Source: Deltaproteobacteria bacterium HGW-Deltaproteobacteria-12 (GTDB taxonomy: Bacteria > Desulfobacterota > Syntrophia > Syntrophales > Smithellaceae). From it: a stretch of DNA of 64,000 nucleotides. Both the position numbers and the translations under genes were made by a program. Shown piece after piece: positions 55,314 to 63,912 of this stretch. Numbering within the stretch: the stretch's first letter is position 1; each line of letters opens with the position of its first letter. The DNA is taken from contig PHBK01000024.1 of NCBI GenBank assembly GCA_002840565.1, positions 1 to 64,000 of the forward strand, in the 5' to 3' direction. The notes below the pieces were generated by a model, which worked only from the letters and a program-made list of their open reading frames with translations, was not told the DNA's origin and did no database searches.

Positions 55314-56352
55314 GCATTTTGTGCCATTTTGCAGATCGCCCCCGGCCAAGACATTCCACAGCGCCTTCAGCCTGCATGTCTTTCAAGATGCGACGGATCA
55401 TGTCCACACTGACCCCTGGGCAATGCTTATGCAAAGCGGCCACACTGAAATCATCGGAAAAACCGGTTACGGCCTTTCTTACAATTTCAGTCTTTTCGCC
55501 TCGGGGTTGCGGCATGTCCCCCAGACGCGCCTCAAATTCCTTGTAAGCGCTCTTAATGATGAAACACAGGAAGTTGATATAGTGCCAGGGATTATGCTTG
55601 CCTTCATGCCAGCCTTCAGAACTCAGCTTCAGCGTTTCATAATATCGTTCTTTATTTTGTTCGATGAGACGTTCCAGGCTGATGTATCGGCCAACTTCAA
55701 TGCCGGCATGATAACACTGTAAAAGCATCAGCAGGCGCGAGACCCTGCCGTTTCCATCCCGGAACGGATGGATGCACAGAAAATCGAGGTTGTATGCGGC
55801 AAGGGCGATAAGCCGGTGCATTCCCGTTTCTTTAACCGCATCTTTCCATGAGGCATGCAACTGCTTCATGAATTTAGGCGTTTGCTTTGCCGGAACTGTT
55901 CTGAATCTAATGCTGGATGTGCCGTTTGCCCGCTTTTCAATAATGTCGCTGTCTTTCTCTTTATATTGTCCGGCGTCCCAAATTTCTCCGCGTGTCATGA
56001 TGTGCAGATGTCTGCACGTCTCATCAGAGACAGGCAATCTCGACCCCAGAGAGTGAATCAGATTGAGCGCTTCGCGGTAGCCCCGCACCTCTTCTTCCGA
56101 CCGGTCTGAAAGAAGTGATTTGCCGAAAATGACCGTGCCGATGCGCTTCTGATCGACCTCAACGCCTTCAATACGGTTGGACGAAACGGCGCTTTCAATC
56201 AGGGCATGCTCTTTGAGCGACTTCAACCTCTGCGGCGACTGTTTTGTGTAAAGCTCCTGTTTACCCTTGGATTCGCTGATCTCGGCAAGGTACCAGGACG
56301 TCGTCGCGGGGATGGTTTCGAGACCCGATATAAATTGTTTTAAGGTTTTCAT
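55306..56352 (-). CDS. Fic-domain AMP transferase inserted between cas7 and cas4
   Basis: 348 residues from ATG 56352. The N-terminal inhibitory motif is SNRIEG (S-x3-E-G), the Fic core HPFRDGNGRVSR starts at catalytic His195, and the C-terminus is a winged helix (FSVAALHKHCPGVSVDMIRRIL). The active-site set is intact, so the protein should adenylylate (or otherwise nucleotidylate) a target, restrained by its inhibitory helix. The arrangement is common in class II Fic proteins with DNA-binding tails. It lies within the cas transcript and is followed by three direct repeats before cas4. A regulatory, toxin-like or anti-phage role is inference. Confidence 0.9.
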   Translation of the reverse strand: MKTLKQFISGLETIPATTSWYLAEISESKGKQELYTKQSPQRLKSLKEHALIESAVSSNRIEGVEVDQKRIGTVIFGKSLLSDRSEEEVRGYREALNLIHSLGSRLPVSDETCRHLHIMTRGEIWDAGQYKEKDSDIIEKRANGTSSIRFRTVPAKQTPKFMKQLHASWKDAVKETGMHRLIALAAYNLDFLCIHPFRDGNGRVSRLLMLLQCYHAGIEVGRYISLERLIEQNKERYYETLKLSSEGWHEGKHNPWHYINFLCFIIKSAYKEFEARLGDMPQPRGEKTEIVRKAVTGFSDDFSVAALHKHCPGVSVDMIRRILKDMQAEGAVECLGRGRSAKWHKMLN

Positions 56353-56466
56353 ATAAATCGCATTACTCCTTGATAAGCCTGCACCATCCGGTAAAATTTC
56401 ATTCCCCGATACCCGCAGCGGCATCAAGGAAGGTGATGCTTTGGCGTCGGTCATTAGCGCATAATA

Positions 56467-57486
56467 TTAGATATTCACAGCAGCATAATCACCGAACTCT
56501 TCTATCTTGATCTTTGGCTGTCCATTATCATCTTTAGGCAGGTTTTCTTTGTCGAGGGATATTTTGTAGCATCCCATATCTCTTGCCTTTTCCGGTCTCT
56601 CGACTTTGAAGCCATTTTCTTCTTTGCCAACGAATTCTACCTTGAGACGCTCCAGTGTCTTGTGTACCGCTTCATCGCCATCTTTTGCGGTATTTGTAAA
56701 GAATATACCTTTTTGCATAATCATTGATCCAATGGGTCTAGCCGTGCTTTCATCATTAAGAAACAGAGTTTTTAGTGCGTCTTTCAATAACTGCAGGTCT
56801 GCGTTAGAAAATCCCGTGCCTTTCTCACCTTCAGCAAGTCTGGCACTGACAGATCCTTTCGCAACATACACCGCAAATGGCACTCGTTTTTTCCGCCCCA
56901 TTTCTGTCTGCTTTTCCGGTTTATTTTTATCGAATTGTGTCGGGCACACTCGTGTTATCTCGTCGTCTTCAACAATAATAGGAGCAACGCTCTTGGCATA
57001 TTGAATGCTCACTGGTCCGCGAATCTGGCTGACTTTAGATTTGGTTTTTGTTGTTGTTTTCACCTGTCCTTCTTCGCCAGCGGATTCTGAATCGAATGTC
57101 AAAACACCGCCGAATGCCCTTATATCAAAGAACTGTTCGCAGAGACGGCGTTTCTCGTAGTCGGCTTTTTCTTTGTCCGTTTTTAATTTCTCGTATTCTT
57201 TTTCTTTCCTAATGATTTCAATCGCATTTTCCACGGTTTTTCTTAGATAAGTCCCAGAGCGTACCCAGATATCATAACCATCCTTGAGTTCTTTCATCAT
57301 TTCAATTCGGTTTCTAATCTTCCGTTTTAGACATACATCGGTCATAAAACCTTTTCCTGTGTGATCATCCATTCGCGGGCGATTGTCATAACCGGGATCG
57401 CCATTAGGATTAGCGTTGTCAACGCTGAAAACAAGGACAAAATCTACACGACTCGCAATTGTTTTTTTTGAAATATCTTCGTTCAT
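56467..57486 (-). CDS. cas7: Cas7c/Csd2, type I-C Cascade backbone subunit
   Basis: 339 residues. The N-terminus VDFVLVFSVDNANPNGDPG is the Csd2 signature, followed by RPRMDDHTGKGFMTDVCLKRKIRN. GPVSIQYAKSVAPI lies centrally. Multiple copies bind the crRNA spacer in Cascade. It starts 20 bases after the cas8c stop, in standard I-C order. The fic gene follows. Confidence 0.95.
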   Translation of the reverse strand: MNEDISKKTIASRVDFVLVFSVDNANPNGDPGYDNRPRMDDHTGKGFMTDVCLKRKIRNRIEMMKELKDGYDIWVRSGTYLRKTVENAIEIIRKEKEYEKLKTDKEKADYEKRRLCEQFFDIRAFGGVLTFDSESAGEEGQVKTTTKTKSKVSQIRGPVSIQYAKSVAPIIVEDDEITRVCPTQFDKNKPEKQTEMGRKKRVPFAVYVAKGSVSARLAEGEKGTGFSNADLQLLKDALKTLFLNDESTARPIGSMIMQKGIFFTNTAKDGDEAVHKTLERLKVEFVGKEENGFKVERPEKARDMGCYKISLDKENLPKDDNGQPKIKIEEFGDYAAVNI

Positions 57487-57506
57487 CTTTATAATCCCTT
57501 TCTATG

Positions 57507-57911
57507 TTAATGGTTAGTCTGTGCTTCAGTATCATTACCATGAATGCTGTCTTTTTTTTCTTTCGACTTCAAATCACTACGCTGATGCCAGTAACCCAAT
57601 ACAAAAGAAAACTGATCCACACCCTTTTCGGGTAACACTTCCCCTTGCGAATTATCACTGTCATACAATTTAACCTTGTTGAATATTTCCTCAAAACATT
57701 CATCGTTTGCCTTGGATATATCTTTAGCATAGCAGAGACAATTTTTATAAAGCTGTACCAGCGTTTGTCTTGGCCTACCAATTGCGGCCGTGAACAATTT
57801 GTCAGAGAATGTTGGCCCCCAGTTTCTCCCGCGTTTCTGAATGTTCTCGCACAGCGCAAACAATCGCCCGGCAAGATAACCAGCGTCGGTCATATTAATA
57901 TCAAGTCCCAT
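57507..57911 (-). CDS. cas11c: Cas11c, from an internal start within cas8c
   Basis: Codon 572 of cas8c is ATG 57911, preceded at a 7-base spacing by GGAGGG (57924-57919, within AAAAGGAGGG). Translation from it gives the 134-residue C-terminal helical segment MGLDINMTDAGYLAGRLF onward. Known I-C systems make Cas11c in exactly this way as the Cascade small subunit. The ribosome site is stronger than most in the operon. Expression itself is not shown by sequence. Confidence 0.72.
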   Translation of the reverse strand: MGLDINMTDAGYLAGRLFALCENIQKRGRNWGPTFSDKLFTAAIGRPRQTLVQLYKNCLCYAKDISKANDECFEEIFNKVKLYDSDNSQGEVLPEKGVDQFSFVLGYWHQRSDLKSKEKKDSIHGNDTEAQTNH

Positions 57912-59624
57912 TCCATAACCCTCCTTTTCCTGATTTGCTGTTAAATAGTGTCTGGCACAACCTGCCGCTATGGCAAGTAATGCCAGATATTCCGTACGTT
58001 TCTTTTCCGACCGTTCAAGATGTTTGTCTTTAATTGCTTTCTGCATTACTAATCGACATATATCTACAGGTAGCGGGCGACCAGCCACAATGACTTCAAT
58101 AATCTCTCGGTTCCACACTAGTCGCGGCTTCTTCTCCGACTTAATCCCGGCAGCGGAAAGAATATCCATCAATGAAGGGCAGAACTCACGGGCTTCGTCG
58201 TTTCCAGTGATATACTTCGGAGGGATCAATATCTTTGTTTTAGTGACAAACTTACTGGCATTATCATCGAGAAGTCCCATAGTTCCTACATAGCTGCCAA
58301 GTAGTGCATGCCGACCATGCTGACGCAAGAGGATTGAAAGCAAATAGAACCGCTTGTCGCGATATTCGGCTTTCTGACCATTTCGGAAACGTTGTATAGC
58401 TTTAAGTAAGTCGCCAGTATCTGCCAGAACTTTTCCTTTTTCTCCTTTTGCCTTGCCTCGCGTGAACACACTTTTTTCATCTTGTGACTTAACAAGCGCA
58501 TGGGCACACATGTCCAGCTGTTGGTCATCAGATTGTCCCTGGTCAATCCAAATGCAACTAACTGAATCTCCGAATTTTACCGACGAGTTTTCGATCAACC
58601 AATCTAACGCCTTTGCGTATTTCTCAGCCTCTTCAAATCCGATCTGCGCAGGAAGCGCGCTGCCATCAGTTTCTTCTTTCTTGTTGTCGGTATTTTCTTC
58701 ATCCCGACTTTTCTTGGGTTTCTTTTCGTTGCTGCCATCTGCTGTCTCTTTTCTTTTGCCCGGTTTCCCTCGATACAACGGACTCAAATGGCCACAATAG
58801 GTTGCAACATTATTGAACGAAACGAGGCTTGCCCCTTTAATCTTGGGATGGAGTATTCGTGCTGGTTTTTGCTGCCCATCTAGCAGGCTTGTAATCCACC
58901 ATTCGTTCTTGGTTTCCTGAAAGGCTTTCCATTCCATCTTTACATGATTAAAAGAATTTATCGGTTTTCCTGATTCACCCAATCGTTGGACCACCCAGCG
59001 GATCTTTGCCGTTGATGCTGTGCGTTGCCATTTCTGTTGGTCTTTCTCGAAAAGTTTTGCACCTTTCCCGTCGATGATCTTATCTTGCAGCAACTTTTCC
59101 ACGGCTATCCATAATTTAGCGCGTTTTGCATCATTGCAGAGACAATCATAAACCAACTTAACATCGTTAAGTGTTTCGGGATTGTGATTATAGAAATCTT
59201 TTAACTGGTTTAGATAGGCGCATCTGCGGGCTTCGTCTGGTGGCTGTTTGACTTCCTTCGCCTTTTTCGTCCCCTTGTGAACGGTTCGCTCCAATTTTAC
59301 TTTTTTCTGAATCTGTTTTTCAGTCGCAAACTTACCGAATATCCACTTGGCATTATCAACTATACCATGCGGGGATTCATTCCCAACTGCACGGCTGGAA
59401 GATTTCTCAGTAACTGGACAGTCCAAGTCTATGCAGGGTTCTTCTTTGGTATTTTTCTTATTACTCTGCGTATCTTTCGGTTTGCCCAGCCAGTTTAGGT
59501 GGAAAGAACCATCTGATTTTAAAATAATATCTATCCAAACCTTCATCTCAGCGAAATATGGATCTGGCACTTTTTCATTGCATCTTTTGAGTGTATCGTA
59601 TTGCCTGACAAGTTCAGCAATCAC
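57507..59624 (-). CDS. cas8c: Cas8c/Csd1, type I-C Cascade large subunit
   Basis: 705 residues, about 100 longer than typical Cas8c. Recognisable parts include WGVVQRLG-like RWVVQRLGES, KGASLVSFN, SFNNVATYCGHLSPLYRGKPG, a RPLPVDICRLVMQKAI block and the C-terminal GRLFALCENIQKRG. The excess is in charged low-complexity stretches near residues 50-130 and 288-322 (KKPKKSRDEENTDNKKEE). Cas8c recognises the PAM and starts R-loop formation. Its stop overlaps nothing downstream; its start overlaps the cas5 end by 4 bases. An internal Cas11c start is encoded at 57911. Confidence 0.94.
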   Translation of the reverse strand: MIAELVRQYDTLKRCNEKVPDPYFAEMKVWIDIILKSDGSFHLNWLGKPKDTQSNKKNTKEEPCIDLDCPVTEKSSSRAVGNESPHGIVDNAKWIFGKFATEKQIQKKVKLERTVHKGTKKAKEVKQPPDEARRCAYLNQLKDFYNHNPETLNDVKLVYDCLCNDAKRAKLWIAVEKLLQDKIIDGKGAKLFEKDQQKWQRTASTAKIRWVVQRLGESGKPINSFNHVKMEWKAFQETKNEWWITSLLDGQQKPARILHPKIKGASLVSFNNVATYCGHLSPLYRGKPGKRKETADGSNEKKPKKSRDEENTDNKKEETDGSALPAQIGFEEAEKYAKALDWLIENSSVKFGDSVSCIWIDQGQSDDQQLDMCAHALVKSQDEKSVFTRGKAKGEKGKVLADTGDLLKAIQRFRNGQKAEYRDKRFYLLSILLRQHGRHALLGSYVGTMGLLDDNASKFVTKTKILIPPKYITGNDEAREFCPSLMDILSAAGIKSEKKPRLVWNREIIEVIVAGRPLPVDICRLVMQKAIKDKHLERSEKKRTEYLALLAIAAGCARHYLTANQEKEGYGMGLDINMTDAGYLAGRLFALCENIQKRGRNWGPTFSDKLFTAAIGRPRQTLVQLYKNCLCYAKDISKANDECFEEIFNKVKLYDSDNSQGEVLPEKGVDQFSFVLGYWHQRSDLKSKEKKDSIHGNDTEAQTNH

Positions 59625-60328
59625 TGTTTGGCCCTCCTTTCAAACTGCTGTCGTATAAGATTTGCTTTATCGCCTGGATGCGGATATTTGAGAACACCAT
59701 CACTAACTGTAGCCCGGCAAAAGATAGGCGTATCCGATCCGTCTGAGTCGGCACCCCACTCCCATCCGTGAAACATCAAGCCAACATCATAGTCCAAACC
59801 CTTTTGTCCATTTTCTCTCCATCTCACCTGCTGTTTCTTTACAAAATCATTAAACGGCACATTGACAGGTTCGGCAATAGCAGAGCATTCTCTTGTCCCA
59901 AGATAAACATCTCGACGACCTCCAGCGGATAATGATCTTTCAAAAATGCACATATGCTTTTGCAGGTTTTCATCTTCCGGCACGTTCCCTGACCATTCAA
60001 AATGTGCCTCAATGATATAATGGACATTACGGAGGTATGTCTGCATTTTCTGCATTCTACGTTCATGTGAGATAAATGGTCTTTGAGTTATGATCTGATC
60101 CTTCACTTCATTCACCATGATGTTCTGGAAGCTTATTGGATTTAAAATAAGCACCCGTCTTGGCACCCAGTAAAAAGTTGGTTTCGCGTATATCGATCTT
60201 AAAACACCGGCAAGAGCACCAAACGTCGGTACAGGATAGGTGAAACGTTCTATCCGAAGATCTTGCCGCGTAAACAACGCCTTTTCGGCGCGAAGGCTAA
60301 AGACTACTGGTGGTGATTCTTTTCTCAT
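59621..60328 (-). CDS. cas5: Cas5c, type I-C crRNA-processing endoribonuclease
   Basis: 235 residues, RAMP fold. The N-terminus FSLRAEKALFTRQDLRIERFTYPVPTFGALAGVL is typical of Cas5c, with SIYAKPTFYWVPRRVLILNP and GRRDVYLGTRECSA further on. In type I-C, Cas5c replaces Cas6 and cuts pre-crRNA in the repeat, leaving a repeat-derived handle. Overlaps cas3 and cas8c by 4 bases each, showing translational coupling. Confidence 0.94.
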   Translation of the reverse strand: MRKESPPVVFSLRAEKALFTRQDLRIERFTYPVPTFGALAGVLRSIYAKPTFYWVPRRVLILNPISFQNIMVNEVKDQIITQRPFISHERRMQKMQTYLRNVHYIIEAHFEWSGNVPEDENLQKHMCIFERSLSAGGRRDVYLGTRECSAIAEPVNVPFNDFVKKQQVRWRENGQKGLDYDVGLMFHGWEWGADSDGSDTPIFCRATVSDGVLKYPHPGDKANLIRQQFERRAKQ

Positions 60329-62664
60329 AAAATATAATCCTCCACTGAGAGTTCATTGGGGCCAATAAGGCCTGTTTCATTATAGTGTTTAGCGTCTGCC
60401 AGAACAAGCCAGCCACTTTTTGTCGTAGTAATAATTGATTTGAACTTCGTTAATGAATCTTTAAAAACCTGTACGGAGTACCTACTTGCCGTTTTGTAAT
60501 CATCAAATCCAAGCATCCCGCCTTTGATTAGTTTTTCACACAATAATTTCCCAACATCGCCATATGGCACAAGGATCGAAACGGCGTCCTTTTCAATAAA
60601 ATGAAACTCATCTGAAATTGTTGCAAAAGGCACATCTGCGCCTTCCTCAAGTCGTCTTGGTGATACAAGGCGGGTAATGATACCTTTTGTGTCCATTTCG
60701 TCTGAACGACTCCAGTAAAGCCTTTGGAAGTATTCCTCTACCGCTTTGAGTCCAATGGGCTCTTTTTCAGCCTGCGTAAGTGCAGCATCTCCGGCAAGGG
60801 CAGAAATAGTATTTATCCCTGTTCGCTTTGCCTCGGCAATATCTCGGAGGTTCCGGAGATTCTCCTCTGCGTTAAAATAATACACTTGACCAGGATTTGA
60901 CATCTTGCCTTCACGGTTACATCGGCCCGCCGCCTGAGCAATTGAATCAATCCCTGCCATGGCACGGAAAACAACATCAAAATCGAGATTAACACCAGCT
61001 TCAACAAGCTGTGTACTGATAACAATGGGTGCTTTCGTTCCTGTCTTACGGCAATAGGTAGTCAGTAGTTTGATAATTTCGATGACATCCTTTCTGTGCT
61101 GTGGACACATGCTCGTTGATAAGTGCCACAACCTAGCCGACAATATTTCATTCTTTTTCAACTCTTTGAATGCTGCCTTGGCGGTTGGCTTCGTATTGAA
61201 AATACATAGTACGCTTTTCATTACATTGGCTTTTTTTATTACCTGAGATGCTATGTCAGTAACGGAGAGCGGTTCCTTGGCATCAATTGGCTGAACTTGA
61301 ACACGATTAAGTGCGATGAAATGCTTCTCAGGAGCTGTGATTATGGGGCGTATATTCTTAACACCAATCCTATGATTATCTTGTGAATCTGCATCAAGTC
61401 GCCTAGAATCCAGCAACGGTTGCGTCGCCGTGCAGAAGACAACGGTGCAGTTGTGATTTGTCACAAGTTCCTCTAAAGCCCAGGTAACCGCCTTAAGATA
61501 ACGAATGGGAACTGTCTGCGCCTCATCAAGAATGATGACTGCCTGCCGGATTGCATGCAGGCGTCGGCATCTGCTGGGCTTGGCCGTATAAAACGATTCA
61601 AAGAAGTGTACGCTTGTTGTCACTACGAGGGGACTTTGCCAGTTGTCAGCAAGCAATTCACTCTCAGGTGTTTCTTTTTTGGGTTCCATATTGCTGTGGT
61701 GCTCAAGCACATTGAAATGCCCACTGTCATCATCCAATGCTTTGCGAAACTCATCTGCATTTTGATCGATGATGGTCGTGTAAGGCATCACGTATATGAC
61801 TCTTCTCATCCCATACGTGTTTGCATGGTGCAGGGCGAACCGCAAGCTGGCAAAAGTTTTTCCTCCGCCCGTTGGAACGGTTAAATCAAAAAAACCCGGT
61901 GTACTTGATGCGGCATGCTTGCACTGCTCCGATACTTCTCTGCGTACCTTATTGACATTCCCATTCGAAGGAAGCATTTCCAGATAATCCTCTAGCTTTT
62001 TCAATAAGACAGGTAATGTGTCATTCTTTATCGATATTCGAGTTTCCCATTGTTCACGATTGCCAGCCTTTTCTGAATCAAGCCGGTCTGCATCTACGAG
62101 AGAGCTGAAAAGCATTCTTATGGCAAATTGGAGGGAATAGGCATCTCGCCCGGATATATAGCCGTCAGAATCAATCCACTGGCATATATGATCGAGATTT
62201 TCCTCAGATAAAAGCAATTTACCCAAGCAATCTACTTTTTCTAATATTTCTGGCTCAATATTATCGAGGTACGGATCAACTTTTTTTGCTAGGCGGTTTT
62301 CAAGTGATGCACCTTCACCGACAGAAATGCTATTTAACAAACCAGCATGGTGGCCTACTATACAATGTGAAATCATGCGTGCAATTAATTGCGCAATCCT
62401 CTTAATTTCAGCATCATTGCTTTGCTCTGCCCATTTGCATAATTGACTTAATATCCATTGCGCCCCAGCGGATGAATGGTCTGGTTTATTCTCGCCAAAG
62501 TTTGATCGAACGTGGTCTTGGAATGCTTCTGAATACTTGCCAATATCATGGAGTACGCCAGTAAGTTCGCCACATACATCGTTTTCTGTCAAAGCACGGA
62601 GTTTATTACCGACACCAAGCAGGTGATTTACAAGATCCTGTTCCTCTCGTGCGATATATCTCAT
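60325..62664 (-). CDS. cas3: Cas3 helicase-nuclease (HD + SF2), type I-C
   Basis: 779 residues. The N-terminal HD nuclease has His14 and His39-Asp40 in GVLHDIGKYSEAF, then DHSSAGAQW and SHCIVGHHAG. The helicase has motif I TVPTGGGKTFASLRF (Lys269), motif II ILDEAQ (Asp380), VFCTATQPLL and motif VI QAAGRCNREG. It is recruited by Cascade to degrade target DNA. First gene of the cas operon; 44 bases upstream ends a fragment of another cas3. Confidence 0.96.
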   Translation of the reverse strand: MRYIAREEQDLVNHLLGVGNKLRALTENDVCGELTGVLHDIGKYSEAFQDHVRSNFGENKPDHSSAGAQWILSQLCKWAEQSNDAEIKRIAQLIARMISHCIVGHHAGLLNSISVGEGASLENRLAKKVDPYLDNIEPEILEKVDCLGKLLLSEENLDHICQWIDSDGYISGRDAYSLQFAIRMLFSSLVDADRLDSEKAGNREQWETRISIKNDTLPVLLKKLEDYLEMLPSNGNVNKVRREVSEQCKHAASSTPGFFDLTVPTGGGKTFASLRFALHHANTYGMRRVIYVMPYTTIIDQNADEFRKALDDDSGHFNVLEHHSNMEPKKETPESELLADNWQSPLVVTTSVHFFESFYTAKPSRCRRLHAIRQAVIILDEAQTVPIRYLKAVTWALEELVTNHNCTVVFCTATQPLLDSRRLDADSQDNHRIGVKNIRPIITAPEKHFIALNRVQVQPIDAKEPLSVTDIASQVIKKANVMKSVLCIFNTKPTAKAAFKELKKNEILSARLWHLSTSMCPQHRKDVIEIIKLLTTYCRKTGTKAPIVISTQLVEAGVNLDFDVVFRAMAGIDSIAQAAGRCNREGKMSNPGQVYYFNAEENLRNLRDIAEAKRTGINTISALAGDAALTQAEKEPIGLKAVEEYFQRLYWSRSDEMDTKGIITRLVSPRRLEEGADVPFATISDEFHFIEKDAVSILVPYGDVGKLLCEKLIKGGMLGFDDYKTASRYSVQVFKDSLTKFKSIITTTKSGWLVLADAKHYNETGLIGPNELSVEDYIL

Positions 62665-62708
62665 AAGTAATTTTGCCTTTCAGTGGTGCGATAAACAATT
62701 TACAAAAT

Positions 62709-62879
62709 TCAAGGTCGTTGTCCCTTATCAGGCCATAGACCAGCAAGATAGCCCCAATCGCCTGCTCCAAATGCGCTGGTAAATTCTTTTGCCTGTTCTG
62801 CGGTTTTTTTCAGATGCTCTTCCAGCGGCTGCCAGTCGGCGGGTGGTTTTCCGGGTAAGGTGTGGGCGAAATATTTCAT
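62709..62879 (-). pseudogene. N-terminal fragment of a second cas3 (HD domain)
   Basis: From ATG 62879 a 56-residue frame reads MKYFAHTLPGKPPADWQPLE, then AFGAGDWGYLAGLWPDKGQ and stops. Cas3 HD domains typically begin with FAHTxxGKPxxxWQPLxEHL and reach AGLWHDIGKY; here the catalytic His is replaced by Pro and the frame ends. Its motifs differ from the N-terminus of the intact cas3 next door, so it is not a simple tandem duplication. No upstream ribosome site is obvious. Confidence 0.78.
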
Positions 62880-62911
62880 GTTTCCTCTCACTTCCGAAAC
62901 TCCTTGTTTCC

Positions 62912-62954
62912 GGGGACACGTTCCGATCCCTTCGGGCTTCCGGAACATGTCCCC
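62912..62954. repeat. Palindrome of the GGGGACA type
   Basis: GGGGACACGTTCCG (62912-62925) faces CGGAACATGTCCCC (62941-62954) with one mismatch, around a loop that itself contains CCCTTCGGG. It shares its ends with the palindrome at 48963-48993. It lies between the cas3 fragment and the SEC-C gene. REP-like; no transposase nearby. Confidence 0.65.
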
Positions 62955-62997
62955 GTTCTCCCGGTGGGACATATGATGTCCTACATATAAAGATTTT

Positions 62998-63729
62998 TCA
63001 GTTGCCGCCACAGCATTTTTTATATTTCCGGCCGCTTCCGCAAGGGCACAATTCGTTGCGGCCGACTTTTCCGGCAGGACGGGAGCCTTGTTCCGGAGCA
63101 CCCGGAAACATCTTTTTATGCAGCTTTTGACCGTGTTCCCGGATGATATCAACACACACAGGCAACATGCCAAACAGAATATCTTCCATCTCTTCGTCGG
63201 TCTTGTTTGTATGACCGGGCAAAGCTTCAAAGATTCCATCCCTTTCCTCAGGTATGGCGATGGCTGTTACGATGCAACATGAATTAATCAAATCTTTGAT
63301 TTCTTCCGGCATTGCATCATCATTTTTGTTTGTATGGTCTTCAGACATTTCCCATAAGTGCGGCCGCAGGGAGAGAGCCAAAAACAGGCCATACGCCCAT
63401 CCCTCAACCAGTTCAAAATCATCATCAGTTATCTTACTATAGTCAAACGGAAATTTAAGCCTGCCCTCGTTATAGTCCTTCATTATGCGGTTGTAGGCAG
63501 CCATAAGATGACCAATGCATTCCTGAGCGTTTCTTTCGTCGTCAAATAAAGGCCCGTCCTTGCCGAAAACAACGGGAAACCATTCGCTGGGCATGATTGG
63601 TTCCGGAGTCACAGCCAGGCCGAAAAGAAATCCATGCAGTTCTTCCAGATAAAGGCTGGCTTCGCAATCCGCAACCTGGGACAGAGTATAATCCAGATTT
63701 TTCGCTTCTGCTGCTGTAAACATTTTCAT
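62998..63729 (-). CDS. YecA/UPF0149-family protein with C-terminal SEC-C motif
   Basis: 243 residues. The UPF0149 part has SLYLEELHGFLFGLAVTPEPIMPSEWF split across the first 50 residues and ELVEGWAYGLFLALSL. The C-terminal zinc-binding SEC-C motif is GRNELCPCGSGRKYKKCCG. Related proteins bind zinc and in some cases ribosomes or SecA-like partners. It is just upstream of the cas operon on the same strand; a role in immunity is not indicated. Confidence 0.88.
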   Translation of the reverse strand: MKMFTAAEAKNLDYTLSQVADCEASLYLEELHGFLFGLAVTPEPIMPSEWFPVVFGKDGPLFDDERNAQECIGHLMAAYNRIMKDYNEGRLKFPFDYSKITDDDFELVEGWAYGLFLALSLRPHLWEMSEDHTNKNDDAMPEEIKDLINSCCIVTAIAIPEERDGIFEALPGHTNKTDEEMEDILFGMLPVCVDIIREHGQKLHKKMFPGAPEQGSRPAGKVGRNELCPCGSGRKYKKCCGGN

Positions 63730-63741
63730 GGTATCACCTTT

Positions 63742-63912
63742 TCACCCCGCTAGAGACAGGCAGTGTTTTAGCCAATTCTTCAGATAGCGCTTGCCCATCC
63801 CTGTTCTTAGATATTTCTCCTTTACAAAAGCCTCTGTTCTATTAAGTGAGGCCTCGTAATATATTACTACCACTCTATCCCCATAGCGTGTCCGATGAGA
63901 AAATATATTCGA
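63742..63912 (-). pseudogene. GIY-YIG nuclease gene remnant (C-terminal part)
   Basis: The minus-strand frame reads YGDRVVVIYYEASLNRTEAF, then VKEKYLRTGMGKRYLKNWL and ends LSLAG. This is the typical C-terminal half of small GIY-YIG proteins (LIYYEAxxNxxEAxxREKYLKSGxGKRYLKNRL). A TAA lies directly upstream in frame, and the GIY-YIG motif itself is missing, so the gene is truncated. The remaining 88 bases to the window end show no gene I can support. Confidence 0.7.

Noticed and set aside
62880-63239. The upstream part of the frame that contains the cas3 fragment
   Set aside because: It lies in another frame of the SEC-C protein gene; only the 56 residues after 62879 resemble a Cas3.
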